Assembly: GCF_001898575.1 (NCBI RefSeq)
Contig: NZ_MKUD01000081.1
Location: 155,606 to 219,605 of the forward strand
Length of the DNA: 64,000 bases
Direction of reading: 5' to 3'
Source: Spirosoma sp. 48-14
GTDB lineage: Bacteria; Bacteroidota; Bacteroidia; Cytophagales; Spirosomataceae
The notes beneath the pieces are model-generated. The model made no database searches. It had not been told where the DNA came from and worked only from the letters and a program-made list of their open reading frames with translations. Positions 18,659 through 26,023 of this stretch are shown here, one piece after another. Both the position numbers and the translations under genes were made by a program. Each line of letters starts with the position of its first letter. The first letter of the stretch is position 1.

Positions 18659-19600
18659 ATGCAACGACGCAATTTTGTAAAATCAACGTTGGGAGCAGCG
18701 GGCCTGGGGCTGACTGCTGCTGCCGAATCGGTAGCCGATAACTGGCACTCGCAGCCTGCTTTTCTGGCCAAGAACAATTTCAAGCTCAAATATGCCCCTC
18801 ACTTTGGCATGTTCGAAAACAGCGCGGGTAAAGACCTGATCGACCAGCTCAAATTTATGGCCGACATGGGCTTCACAGCACTGGAAGACAATGGCATGAT
18901 GGGTCGAGACGCGGCTACACAGGAAAAGATTGCTAAAGAGATGACGCGTCTGGGTATGACCATGGGCGTGTTCGTACTCGATAAAGGTGGCAACGGGCAG
19001 AACACACTAGCGGCTGGGAAACCCGAATACATTGAGATTTTCCTGAATGGTTGCCGAAAAGCCGTTGAAACCGCTAAACGGGTCAATGCTAAATTTACGA
19101 CCGTTGTTCCCGGCGATTTCGAGCGCAACCTGCCTATTGGGATTCAAACGGGCCATGTCATCGATGCACTCCGTCGAGGGGCCGACATTTTGGCTCCGGC
19201 GGGTCTGACAATGGTACTGGAACCCCTCAGCGACACCCCAAACCTATTTCTGCGTACCTCCGATCAGACCTACGAAATCTGCCGGGCCGTAAACAGCCCT
19301 GCCTGTAAGATTCTGTTCGACATTTATCACATGCAGAAAAACGAAGGGCACATTATTCCGCATATCAACTGGTGCTGGAGCGAAATTGGCTATTTCCAAA
19401 TGGGCGATAATCCGGGCAGGAAGGAACCCACTACAGGCGAGATCAATTATAAAAACATATTCAAACACATTTACCAGAAGCAGAAAGCCGAAAACAAAGA
19501 ATTTATCTTTGGTATGGAGCACGGCAATTCGCAGCCAGGTAAAGAGGGTGAAATGGCAGTTATCAAAGCCTACGTCGAATCGGATAGCTTTACGGTATAG
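18659..19600 (+). CDS. Tat-exported hydroxypyruvate isomerase-like TIM-barrel protein
   Basis: A 313-residue protein of the xylose isomerase-like TIM-barrel superfamily, closest in appearance to hydroxypyruvate isomerase-like and sugar phosphate isomerase/epimerase proteins. The start MQRRNFVKSTLGAAGLGLTA is a twin-arginine signal, so the folded protein is exported. Barrel motifs include LTMVLEPLSDTPNLFL and KILFDIYHMQKNEGHI, which supply Glu, Asp and His metal ligands. It follows the PVC haem protein on the same strand and probably works in the same sugar-oxidation route; this link is inference. A GC-rich repeat abuts the start codon. Confidence 0.88.
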   Translation: MQRRNFVKSTLGAAGLGLTAAAESVADNWHSQPAFLAKNNFKLKYAPHFGMFENSAGKDLIDQLKFMADMGFTALEDNGMMGRDAATQEKIAKEMTRLGMTMGVFVLDKGGNGQNTLAAGKPEYIEIFLNGCRKAVETAKRVNAKFTTVVPGDFERNLPIGIQTGHVIDALRRGADILAPAGLTMVLEPLSDTPNLFLRTSDQTYEICRAVNSPACKILFDIYHMQKNEGHIIPHINWCWSEIGYFQMGDNPGRKEPTTGEINYKNIFKHIYQKQKAENKEFIFGMEHGNSQPGKEGEMAVIKAYVESDSFTV

Positions 19601-19604
19601 ACTT

Positions 19605-19632
19605 TTTCTGTCCTTCCTCGGAAGGACAGAAA
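19605..19632. terminator. Intrinsic terminator hairpin
   Basis: TTTCTGTCCTTCC (19605-19617) pairs perfectly with 19620-19632 (13 bp). It begins 5 bp after the isomerase-like gene's stop codon and is the first of two hairpins before the convergent CBM48 gene. Confidence 0.7.
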
Positions 19633-19644
19633 ACTAGTAAAAGC

Positions 19645-19685
19645 AAACGGGTAATCAAGTCTGTTACAGATTTGATTACCCGTTT
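19645..19685. terminator. Bidirectional terminator hairpin
   Basis: Arms 19645-19664 and 19666-19685 (20 bp, one mismatch that can pair as G-U) form a long stem with core AAACGGGTAATCAA, followed by T-rich sequence on the plus strand and preceded by A-rich sequence. It lies between convergent genes and probably terminates the CBM48 gene on the minus strand. Confidence 0.75.
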
Positions 19686-19705
19686 TTCGTACGTAAATGT
19701 CTTTC

Positions 19706-20014
19706 TTAGAGAACAACGACCGAGTTCTCTTCACCTGCTACACCGCTGGCTACGTATTTATCTGCAGCCCAATCGTTCGTCCATGTCGTACCATCCAAAA
19801 CGTAGCGGAATTGATACTCGCTACCTATAGGCAGTTCAACGGTTGTTTTGTAGGAACCGTCTTTTTGCTTCTTCAGGGCCTGGGCGCTGATGTCCCATCC
19901 GTTAAATTCACCGGCCAGGGCGACCGATTTCGCACCATTGACGGCCTCAGCCGACAATTCAAACGTTACTTTCGCAATAGGTTTGCTTTTTAGAAATTGT
20001 TTGGCAACTGCCAT
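19706..20014 (-). CDS. Stand-alone CBM48 / isoamylase early-set domain protein
   Basis: A 102-residue protein that consists almost only of a glycogen-binding fold of the CBM48/AMPK-beta type: VALAGEFNGWDISAQALKKQ carries the signature FNGW, then YKTTVELPIGSEYQFRYVLD and the WTNDWAADKY segment. It lacks the catalytic domain normally attached to this module and has no signal peptide, so it is cytoplasmic. Members of this short family are common in Bacteroidota; they presumably bind glycogen or partner proteins. No glycogen enzymes lie nearby in this window. Confidence 0.88.
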   Translation of the reverse strand: MAVAKQFLKSKPIAKVTFELSAEAVNGAKSVALAGEFNGWDISAQALKKQKDGSYKTTVELPIGSEYQFRYVLDGTTWTNDWAADKYVASGVAGEENSVVVL

Positions 20015-20300
20015 AGAGGTACACTATTTGGTTTCAGTGCAAAATTATAGTACAAAATAAGTAATATCATAATTATCAGCGCCTTATAGGCAAAAATTCT
20101 TAAAATAATCTAATTATATGTGAGCTGTTTCATAATTTACATTCTAAGAAACGTACAATTTTCTTCGCATTTACTAAAAGTTAATTCTGTCCATATCACC
20201 AGCATAAGATTAAACTGAAATTAAATTCTAAAGCCAATAGGTTACCTTCTTTTTGAAGTGGTATTAATGGCTAATCAACCATTCAAAATCTATATATAGC

Positions 20301-20504
20301 ATGAAAAATTTCTTTAAATCGGCCTTATTTGTAGCGGCTATGTTCTCGCTCGCAGTTGCTTGCCAATCGAAAAAAACGGAGTCTGAACAGCCAGCATCTG
20401 ATACCGCAACGGTTGTCGAAAGCGAAACGATCGTGCAAGGAGACAGTGCAGAAGTAATTACTGATTCAGCAAAAATTGTCATTCCTGATTCAACAAAAAA
20501 ATAA
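20301..20504 (+). CDS. Small predicted lipoprotein
   Basis: A 67-residue protein with a lipoprotein signal: MKNFFKSALFVAAMFS, hydrophobic core and lipobox LAVAC, giving Cys at about residue 21. The mature part (about 46 residues) is acidic, Ser/Thr-rich and probably unstructured, with a repeated pattern of acidic residues and Val/Ile. No family recognised. A strong terminator follows 20 bp after the stop. It has its own A/T-rich promoter region (20015-20300). Confidence 0.7.
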   Translation: MKNFFKSALFVAAMFSLAVACQSKKTESEQPASDTATVVESETIVQGDSAEVITDSAKIVIPDSTKK

Positions 20505-20524
20505 ATAGCTCTGATGCTATTCAT

Positions 20525-20555
20525 AAAAAAGCTCCTGTAATCGGGAGCTTTTTTT
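20525..20555. terminator. Bidirectional intrinsic terminator
   Basis: AAAAAAGCTCC (20525-20535) pairs with GGAGCTTTTTT (20544-20554), then continues into a T-run. It sits between the lipoprotein gene and the convergent nadR-like gene and can end both transcripts; its right edge touches the last base pair of nadR. Confidence 0.85.
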
Positions 20556-21549
20556 ATAGGCCTGTACTTCTACCCTTTATCGGCCTTGCAAGCAACGATT
20601 CACTGCTTTTTTTACAGGCGGCATATCGTTCATCGTATCCCCCCCCAACAAGTTCATAAACTATTTTGCGACGCTCCAGTGCCTCCCGAAAACGGGACAG
20701 CATTTCAGAGCGTCGGTGCCCCTGATCACGCAGAGCATCCGCTACCCAGGGGACGTCAATATCCAGCAACAGATAGTGATCGTAGTATACCTGCTGCTCC
20801 AGTTCATACAAAATAGGAGGCACATACTGGAAGTAAATTTCTGAGTAAATCTGGGTGGTAATCAAATCGGTATCGCAGAACAAAATCCGATTAGCCACTC
20901 GCTCTGCGGTCTGAACCGCTTCGGTTTGAGCATAACCAATCCGAATAATATCATCTACCATAAACTGATTGGATGAAATAAACTGGCGAGCCATCTCTGG
21001 TACGAATGTCGTCTGATAAGCCGTTGCCAATTGTTGCGCCAACGTTGTTTTGCCTACACTTTCTGGCCCAAACAGGCAGACTTTCTTAACAAAATACGGT
21101 CGAACAACTTCTGGAATATACGCCCAATACCGAGCCGGCTGCTGCCGGATCAACGTTGCCGAAATGGGCACCTGCTGCCGGGGAGGGTCAAAAGCTACAT
21201 GAGTCAGTCCAGAATGATGGGCCAGCGGAATAGCATAGCTTTCCGACGAAAAAAATACGCTCACAGTCGGAAATCTACGTTTGATAAACGCAGCCCATAA
21301 TTTAGTAGCCTCCCAGAGCGGCAGAGTAGGGTCATGAAAATCATCAGATTCGGCCACAACCTCGATAGTTGGATAGGGAGCCAGTAACTCGGTCAGCCAG
21401 CGAAGCCGCAAATCAGGCGAAATCACGTCATCCGGTGTAACGGTCATCGACACAATAAGGTGGTCGCACTGCCGTCTGGCAAAGTCGATCAAGGCCAAAT
21501 GCCCCTGATGTACCGGCATGAATTTCCCAAACACCAGTCCCGTTCTCAT
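20554..21549 (-). CDS. nadR: NadR-type NMN adenylyltransferase / ribosylnicotinamide kinase
   Basis: A 331-residue bifunctional enzyme of NAD salvage. The N-terminal nucleotidyltransferase domain has the motif GKFMPVHQGHLALID (the HxGH of NMN adenylyltransferase) and ISATLIRQQP. The C-terminal kinase domain starts near residue 160 with Walker A GPESVGKTTL and phosphorylates ribosylnicotinamide. No helix-turn-helix repressor domain precedes the start, unlike enterobacterial NadR. It follows pnuC with a 4-bp overlap (ATGA), so uptake and phosphorylation of ribosylnicotinamide are co-expressed. Confidence 0.93.
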   Translation of the reverse strand: MRTGLVFGKFMPVHQGHLALIDFARRQCDHLIVSMTVTPDDVISPDLRLRWLTELLAPYPTIEVVAESDDFHDPTLPLWEATKLWAAFIKRRFPTVSVFFSSESYAIPLAHHSGLTHVAFDPPRQQVPISATLIRQQPARYWAYIPEVVRPYFVKKVCLFGPESVGKTTLAQQLATAYQTTFVPEMARQFISSNQFMVDDIIRIGYAQTEAVQTAERVANRILFCDTDLITTQIYSEIYFQYVPPILYELEQQVYYDHYLLLDIDVPWVADALRDQGHRRSEMLSRFREALERRKIVYELVGGGYDERYAACKKSSESLLARPIKGRSTGL

Positions 21550-22217
21550 GGTGCTCCTGCGGAGTCGTAGCTTCGGTATTCACGCGTCCAGGTCCAGGCG
21601 CCCATAGCGGCCACGAAACAGAAAACAAAATACTCGGCTCCAACGAATTTGACTCCTTTCACAAAATACATATACGTCAGAATACAATCGACCGCCAGCC
21701 AGACATACCAGCATTCAACGCGTTTTTCAATCATCAGAAACGTAGCCACAATGCTCATAACGGTTGTGAATGAATCCAGGTAAGGAAACGCACTGGGTTT
21801 GCTGAAAAGTACCGGAAACCACTCATGCAGATTACTGGCAAACGTACCTAATACCACAGTGGCCAGTACCCCTGAAACGGTCCAGATAATCAGCTGACGT
21901 GTTGGTATTCGGCTTATGCGGAGTTCCTGATGCTGGTCAGCTTCGAACTGTTTAGGGTGTGTCCACCGCCACCAACCCTGAATATTGGTCACCAAGAAAA
22001 ACACCTGTAAGAACATATCGGGATAGAGCTGAATCTGGTAAAACAGGAAGAAAAACAGCAACACACTAACCGCACCAATAGGCCAGCTCCATACATGAGC
22101 CCGGGCCGAAAGCCAGACAGCCACTGCTCCGGTGGTAGCGCCAAAGAATTCCAGATAACTCATGGGGTAGTCCCACACGGTAAAGAAAATAGATTCAATG
22201 TCAAAAAAATTGGGCAT
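21546..22217 (-). CDS. pnuC: PnuC-type nicotinamide riboside transporter
   Basis: A 223-residue inner-membrane protein with about seven hydrophobic segments and PnuC-family motifs: SYLEFFGATTGAVAVWLSA near the N-terminus, FFLVTNIQGWWRW in the middle and the WYVWLAVDCILTYMYFVKG segment. It takes up nicotinamide riboside, which the coupled NadR enzyme phosphorylates. I start it at the ATG at 22217; a TTG five codons upstream is also possible. Its first gene position suggests the operon promoter lies in the short gap before the divergent oxidoreductase gene. Confidence 0.92.
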   Translation of the reverse strand: MPNFFDIESIFFTVWDYPMSYLEFFGATTGAVAVWLSARAHVWSWPIGAVSVLLFFFLFYQIQLYPDMFLQVFFLVTNIQGWWRWTHPKQFEADQHQELRISRIPTRQLIIWTVSGVLATVVLGTFASNLHEWFPVLFSKPSAFPYLDSFTTVMSIVATFLMIEKRVECWYVWLAVDCILTYMYFVKGVKFVGAEYFVFCFVAAMGAWTWTREYRSYDSAGAP

Positions 22218-22295
22218 GTATCCAGTAATCAAGTGGAGCTTCTCATCTTTATCGTTGCGAAAGTACGCATTAACCTTTTACCCAAACTCTTACCT

Positions 22296-23489
22296 ATGCA
22301 ACGTATTGCCATGCTGGGGGGCGGCTTCATTGGTCGCTTCTACGCCGATTCCATTCATGGGCAGCGGGGCCGCGACAAAGTGGTTGCGATCTATGCCCGC
22401 CGTCAGGAAACCGCCGATAAATTCAAAGCCGATTATGGCTGTAGCTTTGCGTCGACCGATATGGAAGAGGTCATTGCCCATCCCGATGTGGACATGGTCT
22501 GTATCGCCCTACCGAACAACATCCACGAAACAGCCGTCAATCTTTGCGCCAAGCATAAAAAATCGGTTGTCTGCACCAAGCCCCTCGGTCGTACGGGCGA
22601 AGAAGCGCTGCGGATGATGAAAACAGTGGAAGAAGCGGGAATTTTTGCCGGTTATCTGGAGGACCTTTGCTATACGCCCAAATTTCTGAAGGCATTGGAT
22701 AGTGTCAAAAATGGCGCTTTAGGCCGTATTCTCTGGGCGAAATCGCGTGAAACGCATCCTGGCCCCCACTCCGACTGGTTCTGGGACAAAGAGCAGGCGG
22801 GTGGTGGCTGTATGCTCGATTTAGGCTGCCATTGTGTCGAAATATCCCGGAATTTTATTGGTAAAGATGTCAAGCCCGTTGAGGTGATGTGCTGGGCAGC
22901 TACGCAGGTTAAACCCATCGAAGCCGAAGACCATGCCATTGCTCTGGTGAAGTACGAGAACGGGGCTATCGGTCAATTTGAAGTAAGCTGGACATTCCGG
23001 GGCGGTATGGACCTCCGTGACGAAGTGATGGGTACTGAAGGTACCATCTGGATTAATAACTTCCTGCGCACAGGTTTTGAGATGTTTTCGACTGGCAAAG
23101 GAGCCGATTACGTGGCCGAAAAAGCCGAATCAAATACGGGGTGGCTATTCCCGGTTGGGGATGAAGTAAACGATCTGGGCTATAATCACATGTTTACGGA
23201 TATGTTTTCCGCGCAGGAGGCAGGTCGTGAACCCGCAGAAACCTTCTATGATGGCTACATTGTAAACGCCGTTCTGGATGCAGCCTATCGATCGGCCGAA
23301 AGCAAGCAATGGGAAAAGGTAATACTCCCAATATGGCGCGGCCAGGAGGGTTTGAAACCCGAATCAACCCTGGTAGAGTACGATGCTGATCACTACCTTA
23401 TTAAGCAGGAAATGACACACGATGGCCGTAACAAGCTGATTCTGAAAGAAAAAGCCACCGGCAAAATCATTGAGCGCGATGTTGTTTAA
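22296..23489 (+). CDS. Gfo/Idh/MocA family oxidoreductase
   Basis: A 397-residue NAD(P)-dependent dehydrogenase. The start MQRIAMLGGGFIGRFYADS is a Rossmann nucleotide-binding fold, followed by VCIALPNNIHETAV and the catalytic lysine motif CTKPLGRT (consensus EKP). The C-terminal alpha/beta domain contains GGCMLDLGCHCVEISRNFIG. Members oxidise or reduce sugars and cyclitols. The frame extends upstream to 22095 but that part overlaps pnuC antisense and lacks a family N-terminus, so the ATG at 22296 is used. It is soluble, with no Tat signal, and ends before a terminator at 23640. Confidence 0.92.
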   Translation: MQRIAMLGGGFIGRFYADSIHGQRGRDKVVAIYARRQETADKFKADYGCSFASTDMEEVIAHPDVDMVCIALPNNIHETAVNLCAKHKKSVVCTKPLGRTGEEALRMMKTVEEAGIFAGYLEDLCYTPKFLKALDSVKNGALGRILWAKSRETHPGPHSDWFWDKEQAGGGCMLDLGCHCVEISRNFIGKDVKPVEVMCWAATQVKPIEAEDHAIALVKYENGAIGQFEVSWTFRGGMDLRDEVMGTEGTIWINNFLRTGFEMFSTGKGADYVAEKAESNTGWLFPVGDEVNDLGYNHMFTDMFSAQEAGREPAETFYDGYIVNAVLDAAYRSAESKQWEKVILPIWRGQEGLKPESTLVEYDADHYLIKQEMTHDGRNKLILKEKATGKIIERDVV

Positions 23490-23639
23490 TGCTTCCGACA
23501 ACCAACATTTCAGAAGTGTACTCAAACGAACCATAAAAGAAAAGATTCCACGGCCTTTGTGACCTAATGGTGACAAAAATTGCAGGATATCCTATTTTTT
23601 TGAAATTATTATTTATCTTGCAGGTGGTGCACAAAATAA

Positions 23640-23670
23640 AAACGCCGGACTCATCTGCGTTCCGGCGTTT
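23640..23670. terminator. Intrinsic terminator
   Basis: AAACGCCGGA (23640-23649) pairs perfectly with TCCGGCGTTT (23661-23670) around an 11-nt loop. It probably ends the oxidoreductase transcript, 150 bp upstream. Confidence 0.7.
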
Positions 23671-23757
23671 CAGCATTCTTTTCTTAACTTAAACGCTTAT
23701 GGGGCGTCAATTGAATGACGCATTTTCCTGACTAATGTTGCATTTTAACATTACTGT

Positions 23758-23797
23758 TGTACAAATGGTCAAATAAATGTACAAGCGGTCAAACAAA
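23758..23797. repeat. Tandem 20-bp direct repeat
   Basis: Two adjacent copies of a 20-bp unit (TGTACAA, two variable bases, GGTCAAA, then a short A-rich joint) occur at 23758-23777 and 23778-23797. A period of 20 bp puts both copies on nearly the same helical face, as expected for a tandem operator. No regulator gene is adjacent. Function is inference. Confidence 0.55.
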
Positions 23798-23928
23798 AAG
23801 CGCTGGGCCTCCGGGTTCCGGCGTTTTTTGTTTGAATAATCCATACAAGCACGAGCCTAATAGAACAATTTCTTTAAATTTGTGTACAGAGCTGAGACAA
23901 TTAAACGAACCTTTGCCGTTCAATAGTT

Positions 23929-24063
23929 ATGACTATACCCGTTGATCAGGCGGAAGCTTACAGTGCGATTTATCAGCTTACTCCAACGGATTGTATTCAT
24001 AAAGCAGCTATTTACAAATTACCACTCTATCTGAACAAACGAAGCAAATACCTTTGCTTTTAA
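23929..24063 (+). CDS. Possible 44-residue small protein
   Basis: ATG at 23929 opens 44 codons ending at a TAA 15 bp before the acyl-CoA ligase start. The product has two Cys, no signal or membrane segment, and no recognisable family. A TAAATTTG box at 23874 would suit a promoter. It may be a leader peptide or chance; codon use is unremarkable. Confidence 0.2.
   Translation: MTIPVDQAEAYSAIYQLTPTDCIHKAAIYKLPLYLNKRSKYLCF
24049..24056 (+). promoter_or_regulatory. Candidate -7 box (TACCTTTG) for the acyl-CoA ligase gene
   Basis: TACCTTTG matches the Bacteroidota -7 consensus TAnnTTTG and lies 22 bp before the ATG at 24079. I could not find a clear TTG at the -33 position, so the call is tentative. 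Confidence 0.35.
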
Positions 24064-24078
24064 ACCTATCATTTCTAC

Positions 24079-25782
24079 ATGAATACGCAATCAGCCATTG
24101 ACCGGTACCCCTGGAGACGCTTTTATCCGAAAGAAGTCCCCTACGAAATTAACCCTGATGCCTATACGTCGCTGGTAGCTTTATTTGAAGAAGGTTGCCA
24201 ACGGTTTGCCAATCGTCCGGCCTATGCCTGCATGGGTAAGCAAATTACGTTTGGCGAACTCAACGAATTGGCCAACCAATTCGCTTCTTTTTTACAAAAT
24301 GGGCTCCATCTGCAAAAAGGCGATCGTTTGGCCATTCAGATGCCTAACACTTTGCAATACCCGGTTGCTATGTTTGGTGCACTGAAGGCAGGGCTAGTCG
24401 TGGTCAATACCAATCCGTTGTATACCCCCCGCGAAATGCAGCATCAGTTTAAAGACTCTGGGGCTAAAGCGATTGTGATTCTCGCCAACTTTGCCAGCAA
24501 TCTGGAGAAAATACTTGATCGTACCGACATTCAGCACGTGATTGTTACGCAGCTTGGCGATTTACTGGGCTTTCCTAAAAAGCAGATCGTTAATGCGGTG
24601 GTAAAATACGTAAAGAAGCTGGTACCCGCTTACAAACTGCCTGATGCGATCTCGTTTAACGATGCGTTAAGCCAGGGCAGTAAGCAGCCCTTAAAACCAG
24701 TTACGATTCAAAATACAGATCTGGCATTTATACAATATACAGGAGGAACAACGGGCGTTTCGAAAGGAGCTATGCTTACGCATCGGAACATTATCGCAAA
24801 TGTAGAATGCCAGCATTACTGGATGAAACCCGGCCATATACCTGATGGCGAAGGCATTATTGTGGCGGCTCTTCCTTTATACCATGTATACGCACTGACC
24901 ACTAATGCGTTGGCTGCACTAAAGAGCGGAGCGATGAACCTGCTGATCACGAATCCTCGTGATCTGAATGCGTTTATTGACGACTTGAAGAAATACCAGA
25001 TTACAGCCTTCACCGGTGTCAATACACTGTATAATGGTCTTCTGAACCACCCACGTATCAATGAAGTCGATTTCAGTCATTTAAAGGTCACCTCAGCGGG
25101 TGGCATGGCCCTTCAGACAGCCGTGGCCGAACGCTGGGCGAAGCTGACTGGCAATACTCCCTGCGAAGGCTATGGCCTTACCGAAACCTCGCCCGTACTT
25201 AGCTCCAATCCAGTTGATGGCACTGTACGGGTAGGGACCATTGGCATCCCCTGGCCCAGTACAGAAATGAAAGTGATCCGGGAAGATGGTACAGATGCCC
25301 CCCTTGGCGAACCTGGCGAAATAGTTGCCCGAGGACCACAAGTGTTCAAAGGATACTATAATCGGCCTGAGGAAACCGCCAAATCGATGATGGGCGACTG
25401 GTTCAAAACAGGTGATGTGGCCGTGATGAATGAAGATGGGTTCTTCAAAATCGTTGACCGCAAAAAAGATATGATCCTGGTATCCGGCTTTAACGTCTAC
25501 CCAAATGAGATTGAGGATGTGGTGGCGCAATGCCCTGGTGTACTGGAAGTAGCCTGTATCGGTATCCCTGATGAAAAGTCAACGGAGGTCGTTAAAATTT
25601 TCGTGGTAAAAAAAGACCCGAATCTTACGGTCGAATCCATCAAAGAGTTCTGTCGCGAAAACTTAACGCCTTACAAAGTTCCGCGCGTCATTGAATTCCG
25701 AACCGAACTCCCGAAATCGAACGTGGGTAAAATTCTACGTCGGCCTCTACGCGATGAAGAACTGGCTAAGCTGAAAAAATAA
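24079..25782 (+). CDS. fadD: Long-chain fatty acid-CoA ligase (AMP-binding)
   Basis: A 567-residue member of the ANL adenylate-forming family. Motifs in order: the P-loop-like QYTGGTTGVSKGAMLTHRN (about residue 220), GYGLTETSPV, GDWFKTGDVAVMNEDGFF, and the C-terminal lysine region ELPKSNVGKILRRPLRDEE. Length and motif spacing fit FadD-type ligases that activate long-chain fatty acids for beta-oxidation or lipid synthesis. It stands alone. The 5' gap is rich in repeats and -7-like boxes. Confidence 0.92.
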   Translation: MNTQSAIDRYPWRRFYPKEVPYEINPDAYTSLVALFEEGCQRFANRPAYACMGKQITFGELNELANQFASFLQNGLHLQKGDRLAIQMPNTLQYPVAMFGALKAGLVVVNTNPLYTPREMQHQFKDSGAKAIVILANFASNLEKILDRTDIQHVIVTQLGDLLGFPKKQIVNAVVKYVKKLVPAYKLPDAISFNDALSQGSKQPLKPVTIQNTDLAFIQYTGGTTGVSKGAMLTHRNIIANVECQHYWMKPGHIPDGEGIIVAALPLYHVYALTTNALAALKSGAMNLLITNPRDLNAFIDDLKKYQITAFTGVNTLYNGLLNHPRINEVDFSHLKVTSAGGMALQTAVAERWAKLTGNTPCEGYGLTETSPVLSSNPVDGTVRVGTIGIPWPSTEMKVIREDGTDAPLGEPGEIVARGPQVFKGYYNRPEETAKSMMGDWFKTGDVAVMNEDGFFKIVDRKKDMILVSGFNVYPNEIEDVVAQCPGVLEVACIGIPDEKSTEVVKIFVVKKDPNLTVESIKEFCRENLTPYKVPRVIEFRTELPKSNVGKILRRPLRDEELAKLKK

Positions 25783-25813
25783 AGACTATTTCAGGCTTTG
25801 GTATCTTTTCCCT

Positions 25814-25885
25814 ATTCCGAGGGACACGAACTCTTTGAGTGATGACCTATTTGATAATCACCGAAAATTCCCTGCCCCTCGGAAT
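25814..25885. repeat. Inverted repeat related to the CGAGGAACGAGG element
   Basis: ATTCCGAGGG (25814-25823) pairs with CCCTCGGAAT (25876-25885) over a 52-nt spacer that includes further partial pairing. The ATTCCGAGG word resembles the inner arm of the repeat at 1844-1930. It lies downstream of fadD and may be a decayed member of that family. Confidence 0.5.
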
Positions 25886-26023
25886 AAATTAGGCCAGGAA
25901 ACAATAGATACGGCATTTGCGCTCATTCAGGAGGTTCTGCTACTCTGATGCCACAGGGTTGTATCTGTGATGGAGTAACGGTGTATCGTTCCTCAAACAA
26001 AAATACCTTACACCCTTGCCAGA

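Larger units (their letters stand above)
23490..24078. other. Complex intergenic region before fadD
   Basis: This 589-bp gap contains a terminator (23640-23670), a short interrupted palindrome (GCGTCA...TGACGC, 23704-23721), a tandem 20-bp direct repeat (23758-23797), an imperfect hairpin with T-run (about 23795-23830), -7-like boxes at 23874-23881 (TAAATTTG) and 24049-24056 (TACCTTTG), and a possible 44-codon frame. Such density suggests regulation of the acyl-CoA ligase gene or a small RNA. Confidence 0.5.

Noticed and set aside
22095-22295. An upstream extension of the Gfo/Idh/MocA oxidoreductase frame.
   Set aside because: It overlaps pnuC antisense and places 67 extra residues before the Rossmann start, where the family begins with the glycine-rich motif.
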